The translations under genes and the position numbers were made by a program. This document shows, one piece after another, positions 57,201-64,000 of a stretch of 64,000 nucleotides of DNA. The notes beneath the pieces are model-generated. The model made no database searches and was not told the DNA's origin. It saw only the letters and a list, made by a program, of their open reading frames with translations. This DNA comes from Nematostella vectensis (taxonomy: Eukaryota; Cnidaria; Anthozoa; Actiniaria; Edwardsiidae): positions 7,191,070-7,255,069 of the forward strand of contig NC_064038.1 of assembly GCF_932526225.1 (NCBI RefSeq), read 5' to 3'. Position 1 is the first letter of the stretch. Every line of letters begins with the position of its first letter.

Positions 57201-59800
57201 GAATATTATCTGATGGTTTGGATTGATTTATATAAAACATTGATGAGGGCAGAACAGCACAAAACCATCATTTTTTAAAGAAAACTGAGCTTTTCTTTAG
57301 TTCTTTTTGGGAAAAAGCCGTTTGAACGAGAGTTACTTTAAATAGTTATTTCAAGATTTCTTCACCTATTTGTTTTCAACATTAATTGGCTGAGAAGGGC
57401 CCATTTACAAATGTTTCATTTTCTCAATCCACTAACCAATAAGATCCTAGACTTGAACACGACCTTTGGGATTTTTTAAGATCTCTTTTCAATATTTTCC
57501 TTTAGATCTTTCTCCTTTATCAGGGAGAAGAGATAATTGAAAATTTGCGTAAAGGTTTTGTAACTAAATGAAAGTTGGAAATAGTATTGTGGGAGATCTG
57601 AGAAACGAAAAGGTTTGATGATGACGGAGTTTGGTTAAACTTTGTAAAAGCAGCTTTAGGGAGGTTCTTAGAAGCAAAAAAAGACAAAACCATGTTTATC
57701 TAGCAGCATAACTAAAGACATCCTTTTTCTTAAGACTTCGTGAGAATCTCTTTTGATTAACAACCTTTTTTATATTGCTTTATTTCTTGCTATGCAAAAT
57801 TGTTACAGAACGATGGCTATCTTCTTATTAGTATTCAGAATGTGTATGAAATTTCGTTATCTATTTTTGGTTTTCAGAGTACACAAGAATTCTTGGCGGT
57901 ATGTGTCCCAAAACTGCAGGTTTTTTTTCTTTCCGTCACTCGGTTGCCCCCCGATGACATCAGAATTTTAAAAATTTGACAAAATTGTTTAGTCAGTCGA
58001 TGTTTAAGTTCGAATTCGTCTCGAGAGAAAAAAAACCGAAAGGGTTTAATTATTGTGAAATTCGGTTAAACTACGTAGCGTTGTCCCTGCACTTGAATAA
58101 ATTGTAGTGGGATAACTTCACCCGTTCAAAAAATCGCATGAATTATTAAGAGGTTGTTTTTACTCATTTAACACGTCTTTCTCCCATAATGATGATAGAG
58201 AAAATAGAGCAGCATTGATCTCCTTGCCGGTGAGTGCAAACGTTTTTAGTAAATTTAGATTTAAGATTAAGTTGACACGATTGCCAATCAAGAAACATTT
58301 TTCATCTCAATATATGCCGATCTACGCGGACCTTAAAATGCATTCGGGGCCTAAACGTCTTGTCGAATGATCCAAATATACCAATAAATTATTATTTTAG
58401 AATTTTCACTGCTGGCTAGTCTTGATCATACCAAGAAAACATTCTTTTTAAAAGAAAAGTGAGTTTTTACGAGAGGATATTCAAGATAAGAAAGTAGAAA
58501 ACTAGATCACGAAGCACAAATGATTATTTTCCCCCTTTTTTGCGAATTTTATTTTTTATATTTTAGAAAAGGCAGAAAAAAGTTATGAAAACGGTGTTAC
58601 TTGTTTTTGCGAAAAACACGTTTGTACGAGATTCACAGAAGTATTCAAAGGTCTTCGGTCTCTAGTGATCTTGCTGTTTAAAGTTTCTGTCACCACACAG
58701 ACAAAAATTCCTAGTGTGAGAAAGCACCAGTTCCATCGACCGGTTTACGGAGGATATTTCACGAAGGCAGAACAACACATAAGACATCAGCTTTTTAAAG
58801 AAAAATGAGCTTTGATAAGATGATATTCAAGAGTAGAAAACTAGATACTGGAGCACGCGTGACTATTTTCTCACTTCTGCGCAAAATTAATTAATTGATA
58901 GTAAAGATTAAAAAAGGGAAAAAAGTTTTTAAAAGGGTGTTAGTTTCTTGCGAGAAACACGTTTATACGAAAGTTACGGGTCTTCGGTCTATAGTGTTTT
59001 TCAAGTTCTTGCTGTTTAAAGTTTCTGTCACCACAGCAAAATACCTAGTTCGAGAAAGCACCATTTCAATCGATTATTTTACAGAGGATTTCACAATTGT
59101 TTGGATGGAATATTCTAAATCAAGAATAACCTCTGTTTTTAAATAGTTATTTCAAGATTTGTTCACCTATTTGTTTTCAGAGAATCAATTAGAACAATAA
59201 CAAGAGTGCGGCTGACAAGGCGCACAACAACTTGACAACTTTATCATTATCTCAATTCAGTTACCAGAAAATTCCTTGACTTAAAAACGACCTCTGGGAT
59301 CTTTTAAGATCTCTTTCCAATCTTTTGCTTTGTTTTTTCTTCTTTATCAGGAAGAAAAACTATTTTAAAATTTGCGCAAAATTCTTTTTCAATCAATGAA
59401 AGTTCGAATAAGTCATGTGGGGATCCGAAAAACGAAAATTGTTTGATGATGACGGAGTTAAGCAGATGTAGGGAGGTTTTTAGAAGCGACAAAAGACAAA
59501 ACCATATTTATCTAGCAGCATAATTCAAGAACGACCTCCTTTTTCTCGAGACTTCGGGAGAAATTCTTTTAATTATTTTTTTACATCGTTTTTTTCTTGC
59601 AATGCAAGGTTGTCACAGAGCAATGGCTATCCTTTTTTAGTAGTCAGAATTTGTATTGAAATTTCGTTATTTATTTTTGTTTTTGAGTACTACAACTAAT
59701 TCTTAGCCATAGGCAGTACGGTCCCAAAACTGCAGGATATTTTTCTTTTCTTTTCAGTCGATTGTTCCCTGACGACATTTAAAATTTATTTAAAACGTTT
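54291..59800. repeat. Higher-order tandem repeat, about 3.03-kb period
   Basis: Anchors such as CACAGAGCGATGGCTATC occur at about 54769, 56582, 57804 (variant) and 59612 (variant). So a unit of about 3.03 kb (halves of about 1.81 and 1.22 kb, related to each other) occurs almost twice. Inside the 1.8-kb half, a segment of about 340 bp ending TTTCTGTCACCACA is itself duplicated (55560-55730 and 55900-56070). Open frames at 55913 and 58895 (about 70-80 codons, SCEKHVYTKVTGLR) lie in one sub-repeat and look incidental. No RNA or protein gene is identified. Confidence 0.85.
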
Positions 59801-59887
59801 TGTTGTATTATGTATGATTGCGTGACGTTGTATGACGTCATGGTTTTGAGATAATAAAGTCACTTAGCACTTGACCGTCGTACAATA

Positions 59888-59909
59888 TGGTGGCAGCCCT
59901 GAGGACCCG
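59888..59909 (+). promoter_or_regulatory. Probable primer-binding site of the Ty3/gypsy element
   Basis: TGGTGGCAGCCCTGAGGA lies right after the LTR-like end (...GTACA). TGG complements a tRNA CCA tail. The tRNA species is not assigned. Confidence 0.5.
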
Positions 59910-60652
59910 CTAAAAATCAGTTTTTAGCAGCCTAACACCCAAGTGAACAAGTCAGCGTTTTATCTGGGACATTCCGTTGGACAAACCGAAGAAAAACAGG
60001 GAAAAAACTGTGGGAGACACGATCCGTTCGACACTGCACAAAAACTTAACCTCAGCGAGTATAGTTCAAGTCAAGGGACAACATACCGCCGACTTCAATT
60101 CACCGAGCTGGAAAGAACCACAGACAGCTACCACACACTGGGAAGTACAATCTACTTCGACTTAACAGCTGAGTTGATTTATTCAAAAAGTATTTTCTGT
60201 AAATAAGCTTACAAAGACAAGCTTACCGTTGTCAGAAATAAACTACGACAAGCCGGCAGATTCCCATCAATTCCAACTCTGGGGGGACTTTCATCTCAAG
60301 CGGGTATTTATAACGACTCCGGACGTGCACAGACTTTAACTAGAGTAGTGTTAGGGCAGTTTAAAGTAAGCATAACGTGGTTTTCTTGCCGTTCCAAAAG
60401 GGACTCGGCAGGCTTATTCAGTTTGAGAGTTTTCATTCACGAAAACAAAACGTGCCATCGACGTTTTGACGACCGCGCGCGGCCTGGGACCGTAACACAG
60501 GTATACCGCGCACGCTATAATTTTGTAGTACGATCTTTTTCGCGATTTCGCGACGTTTTTTCGCGCATATTTTTTTCATATATTTTTTAAGCGTTATTTA
60601 CTTCTTAAAATTATCACTCTGTCTTTGTTATTGTGCGAATTTACTTACAGTA

Positions 60653-61804
60653 ATGGCTACATATCAGATCCCAGCCCCACCCCCAATGTCGTTACAGGGA
60701 GACGTAGTGGAGAACTGGCGGGACTTCGAATCCTCATGGGACTATTATACCATTGCTACCGATCTAAGGTCGAAATTGACATCCCCTCCAGGCAAGGAAA
60801 TAGTAGCCGCAACACTTTGCACGGTAATGGGCCCTGAAAGCAAGAAGATAATGAACTCATTACCCACCCTGACCAACGCCGACAAGAAAGACCCGAAGAG
60901 GATTATAGAAGGGCTTAGAAATTACTTTGTACCCCAACGCAACGTGCTGTATGAACGGTTTGTTTTCAACTCTGCAACACAGAAGCCCTCCGAGTCCGTC
61001 GACGAATATGTCGTCCGCCTGCGTCATCTAGCCAAGTCTTGTGAGTTCGGTGATTTGAAGGACTCTCTCATCCGAGATCGGATAGTCATAGGTACTACCG
61101 ATGAGGGTGGACGTGAACGCCTTTTAAGGGAACGGCCGGTGCCAAGCCTAGATAAGGTGGTGGAAAGCCTTCGAGCTGCTGAGATATCAAGAACTCACCG
61201 ACAAGTGATAAGCGGGAAACCATACTCGAGCCAGGCAGAAACCATTCACCATACAGATAAGAGGCAGCCGAACAGAAGAAACAACCAAAGAAAGGGCCGG
61301 GGTAACAACGGTAACAACGGTGGGCAACAAAAAACAAACGGGAACAAAAGAAGGCAAACCCAAGACCGTAGACCACCAACCCCGGAAAGCCATAACTCCT
61401 CCACCTCCTGTCACTGGTGTGGAAAAAAGGCAGACCATGTCAAGAAAGATTGTCCTGCTAAGGATGCAAAGTGCCGTAACTGCGGCAAAACAGGCCACTA
61501 CGCCGTAGTCTGTCGGTCAAACAAACAAGTGCATGAAGTAAATAGAGAAGAGGAAGGAAGCTACCAGGAAGATTACTATTTAGACGACTGCTACTTCATG
61601 GGCGAAGTGATCACCACCAACGATGAATTCTGGTCAGCGGAAGTGCTCATAAACCACAACCCCTGTACCTTGAAACTTGATAGTGGGTCAAAGGTGACAG
61701 TGGTTGGCGACAAGGCACCGTGGTTGGAAAACCGGCGACTGGACAAGGCGACAAGCATGTTCAGAGGAGCCGGTGGAGTGAACTTGTCCCACTTGATAAA
61801 ATGA
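60653..61804 (+). CDS. Ty3/gypsy Gag with zinc knuckles and start of protease
   Basis: ATG 60653 to TGA 61802-61804, 383 codons. Residues 1-195 form a helical capsid-like region (VENWRDFESSWDYYTIAT, FVFNSATQKPSESVDEYVVR, LRERPVPSLDKVVESL). Residues about 196-250 are basic and rich in Gln/Asn. Two knuckles follow at about 251-290: the first is CX2CX5HX4C, one residue longer than canonical, the second a normal CX2CX4HX4C. The frame then enters an aspartic protease with LDSGSKVTVVG at about 341 (D-S-G active site). The TGA falls inside the protease, and the same frame continues into RT, so it is probably a nonsense mutation of a single gag-pol frame. Confidence 0.85.
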   Translation: MATYQIPAPPPMSLQGDVVENWRDFESSWDYYTIATDLRSKLTSPPGKEIVAATLCTVMGPESKKIMNSLPTLTNADKKDPKRIIEGLRNYFVPQRNVLYERFVFNSATQKPSESVDEYVVRLRHLAKSCEFGDLKDSLIRDRIVIGTTDEGGRERLLRERPVPSLDKVVESLRAAEISRTHRQVISGKPYSSQAETIHHTDKRQPNRRNNQRKGRGNNGNNGGQQKTNGNKRRQTQDRRPPTPESHNSSTSCHWCGKKADHVKKDCPAKDAKCRNCGKTGHYAVVCRSNKQVHEVNREEEGSYQEDYYLDDCYFMGEVITTNDEFWSAEVLINHNPCTLKLDSGSKVTVVGDKAPWLENRRLDKATSMFRGAGGVNLSHLIK

Positions 61805-62721
61805 CAGATAACAGACGCCTTATTTGCAGTCGGAGGGAGGACACACCGCGGAAATGTTTACGTCATGAAGAACCAACCTAAGAATCTACTTTCCAAGTCA
61901 GCAATCCAGGCACTCCAGCTGTTAATACCGTCAGCAGCAGTGCACAATGTGGAGACCGCCCCTAATTTCAAGGCAGAATTCCCCGAGTTATTCAAAGGGC
62001 GGGGCCTCATGAGGGATAAGTACAAGATACCTCTGAAACCGGACGCAGTATCAGTTTGTCTATACACACCCCGACGTGTACCGCACCCACTTCTCCCTAA
62101 GGTCAAAGAGAAGCTACTGGCCATGGTTCGTCAGAAGGTAATCTCACCAGTAAGTGAGCCAACAGACTTGTGCTCAGGCATGGTGATCGCTTCCAAGCGC
62201 AATGGTGATGTAAGGATCTGCGTTGACCTGACACCTCTGAACAAGGCGGTAAAACGAGAGATCCACCCTATGGCAAGTGTCGACGAGAACTTGGCAAAGC
62301 TTAAGGACAGCAAAGTCTTCACCAAGCTAGACGCCAACTCTGGATTTTGGCAAATACCCCTTGACGAGGAGTCTCGGTTGCTCGCCACCTTTGTCACACC
62401 ATTTGGCAGGTACTGCTTCAACCGCCTCCCATTTGGAATCAGCTCAGCCCCTGAGATATTTCAGCGTACCATGTCTCGAATCCTAGAGGGCCTCGATGGC
62501 ACAGTTTGTCACATGGATGACATCCCCATACATGGGCCGACACAGGAGCTTCACGACAGCCGTGTCCGAAAAGTGTTACAGCGGCTCAAGGACGCTGGAG
62601 TCACATTGAACGAGAAATGTGAGTTCTCTAAACAGCGCATGAAGTTTCTCGGGCATGTAATCTCGGAGGATGGGGTAGAAGCAGACCCGGAGAAAACCAA
62701 AGCAATCCAAGATTTTCCCCG
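61805..62721 (+). pseudogene. Ty3/gypsy protease remainder and reverse transcriptase
   Basis: Same frame as gag, open from just after the TGA to 62755. The protease tail (ALFAVGGRTHRGNVYV) is followed by a linker and RT: GMVIASKRNGDVRICVDL, KLDANSGFWQIPLDEESR, TPFGRYCFNRLPFGISS, catalytic HMDDIPIHG near 62514, and CEFSKQRMKFLGHVISEDG. After IQDFPR (about 62721) the sequence jumps to a later part of the connection domain in a different frame, which indicates a small deletion. Both catalytic aspartates of the MDD box are present. Confidence 0.8.
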
Positions 62722-64000
62722 GTCAACCAGCTGGCCAAATTTATACCCGACCTAGCAACCATCAATGAGCCCCTACGCCAGCTACTTAAGAAAGAGCACC
62801 AGTGGCTTTGGGATCAGCCTCAGGAAATTGCCTTTCAGGCGATCAAGACGAAACTGACCTCTACAGATGTGCTGGCACACTACGATCCAAACAAACGAAG
62901 CATCGTCGCTGCCGATGCATGCCAGGACGGGCTTGGAGCAGTCTTACTGCAAAGCGACAGCAGCGGTAACCGGCGCCCAATCGCCTTCGCTTCACGCTCT
63001 CTAAACGACACGGAGAAACGATACGCAGTCATCGAGAAGGAGGCGCTGGCCGCCACGTGGGCATGTAAAAAGTTCTCAGACTACATCCTTGGGACACCAT
63101 TCACCCTAGAAACGGACCACCGCCCACTGGTACCCCTTCTCTCAAGCACAGACCTCTCCAAGCTGCCCCCGAGGGTTTTGAGGTTTCGCCTCCGAATGGC
63201 CAGGTATTCACCAGAGGTCACTTACGTGCAAGGGGTGCACCAAAAAACAGCGGACGCCCTGTCTCGTGCATCCACAAGCAGTCCCACTCCCCAGGACTTA
63301 AAACAAATCGAGGAATTAGAAGAACACAGCGAATCAGTCCTAGAGTTCCTACCTGCAACGGAACGGCGCCTCAAAGACATCCAGGAAGCCCAGGACTGCG
63401 ACGCCATATGCAAGCAGGTGAAGACCTACTGCTTAGAGGGATGGCCTCCCATTATGCCATCCCTACCACTCCTAAAGCCATACTGGGAGAAGAAGCAACA
63501 CTTGACGGTCAACCGAGGAATCCTGATGTATGATCACAGGCTAGTTATCCGCTCAAGCATGCAACTAGAGATGCTGGAGACCATTCATGAAGGCCATCTT
63601 GGCATTACCAAGTGCCAAGGGCGCGCGAGCTCCTCGGTGTGGTGGCCGCTCATAACAAAGCAGATAGAAGCAATGGTCAACAGATGCCAAACTTGCGCCA
63701 AACTTAGACCAGAGCGAAGAGAACCCCTTATGGCGCTGTCTTTCCCAAACCTACCATGGAGCCGGGTCGGTACAGACCTCTTTGAACTAGAACAGACCGA
63801 CTACCTTATTGTTGTCGACTACGCAAGCCGATGGTTTGAAATCCGAAAACTAGGATCAACTAGCTCAGCTGCAGTCACGCGCCACATGTGCGAGATCTTT
63901 GCTCTGCACGGAATACCGGACAAAGTCGTCTCGGATAACGGACCCCAGTATGTTAGCCAGGAATTTACCAACTTTGCCAAGGACATGGGTTTCACCCACA
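62722..64000 (+). CDS. Ty3/gypsy RNase H and integrase, running off the window
   Basis: Open in frame from GTC 62722 to the window end with no stop. Connection: VNQLAKFIPDLATINEPLRQ. RNase H: VAADACQDGLGAVLLQ, VIEKEALAATWA, ETDHRPLVPL and TADALSR, giving all four acidic catalytic residues. Integrase: zinc-binding HEGHLGITKC ... CQTC near 63590-63700, first catalytic Asp in VGTDLFE (about 63773), second in VVSDNGPQY (about 63937). The catalytic Glu, the C-terminal domain and the 3' LTR lie beyond 64000. It was fused to RT before the small deletion at about 62721. Confidence 0.85.

Larger units (their letters stand above)
59801..64000 (+). mobile_element. Ty3/gypsy LTR retrotransposon, plus strand, cut by the window end
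   Basis: The repeat sequence of the preceding array stops at about 59800. An LTR-like end with ATAATAAAG (poly-A signal) and ...CGTCGTACA follows, then a likely primer-binding site TGGTGGCAGCCCTGAGGA at 59888-59909. A leader of about 0.75 kb precedes gag. Only about 85 bp of LTR is present, so the 5' LTR seems truncated. gag, protease, RT, RNase H and integrase are in order. One stop and one small deletion are the only clear lesions, so this is the youngest large retroelement in the window. Confidence 0.8.

Noticed and set aside
55913..59146. Two similar 70-80-codon ORFs in the 3-kb repeat
   Set aside because: They lie in a duplicated sub-repeat whose other copies are not open; similarity follows from DNA duplication.
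59835..59842. TGACGTCA in the LTR-like end as a retroelement enhancer
   Set aside because: The octamer also occurs in several unrelated repeats here; one copy is not enough to claim regulation.
61095..61508. Minus- and plus-strand ORFs overlapping gag
   Set aside because: Shadow frames of the basic and zinc-knuckle part of the gypsy Gag.

Overview
This is eukaryotic (animal) DNA. Short exons have GT/AG borders and matching intron phases, introns and spacers are long and AT-rich, and most of the window is transposable elements and tandem repeats. The mix (EGF plus pentraxin-like secreted genes, Ty3/gypsy, DIRS-type and non-LTR retroelements, hAT-like MITEs and a Polinton/Maverick-like remnant) fits a cnidarian, most likely an anthozoan such as a sea anemone. 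The species is an inference and was not tested.

Host genes: the + strand carries a dispersed tandem family of secreted EGF/pentraxin-like (LamG-fold) genes. Copy 1 is seen only as its last exon (1112-1505), preceded by a decayed second copy of that exon (684-940). Copy 2 has two EGF exons (14736-14849 and 14957-15070), a broken third EGF exon, and two pentraxin-like exons (26086-26329 and 27323-27713). Copy 3 has two pentraxin-like exons (37676-37910 and 38571-38961). All exon borders are phase-compatible. The 3' flanks of copies 1 and 2 are also duplicated. A possible first exon with a signal peptide lies at 51967-52114.

Layout: 1-552, 33-bp minisatellite. 0.7-2.4 kb, copy 1 and its duplicated flank with a MITE and a poly-A SINE-like end. 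2.4-7.0 kb, small tandem duplications and a decayed gypsy pol (-). 7.0-10.1 kb, array of an unknown exon-like repeat, found again at 31.4-33.6 kb. 10.1-10.85 kb, TIR element carrying a piece of non-LTR reverse transcriptase. 10.9-14.6 kb, Polinton/Maverick-like remnant (collagen-type fibre gene and packaging ATPase). 14.7-27.7 kb, copy 2, whose long putative intron holds a gypsy (-) and a LINE (-). 27.7-31.4 kb, duplicated flank, 16-bp minisatellite, SINE-like repeat and one arm of an inverted repeat. 34.4-37.4 kb, satellite with a 117-bp unit. 37.7-39.0 kb, copy 3. 40.7 kb, a long hairpin. 42.2-44.6 kb, DNA transposon with about 335-bp TIRs. 45-52 kb, DIRS-like retroelement (-) interrupted by a 2.68-kb TA-flanked DNA transposon and a 5'-truncated LINE. 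52.3-53.8 kb, LINE (+). 54.3-59.8 kb, higher-order tandem repeat. 59.8-64 kb, a fairly young Ty3/gypsy element (+) running off the window.

The genes do not form an operon-like system. The unifying biology is a lectin-like secreted gene family expanding in a region turned over by mobile elements. Most unusual are the altered pentraxin domain family with one highly variable segment, and the virus-like remnant combining an A32/HerA-type ATPase with a phage-fibre-like collagen gene.
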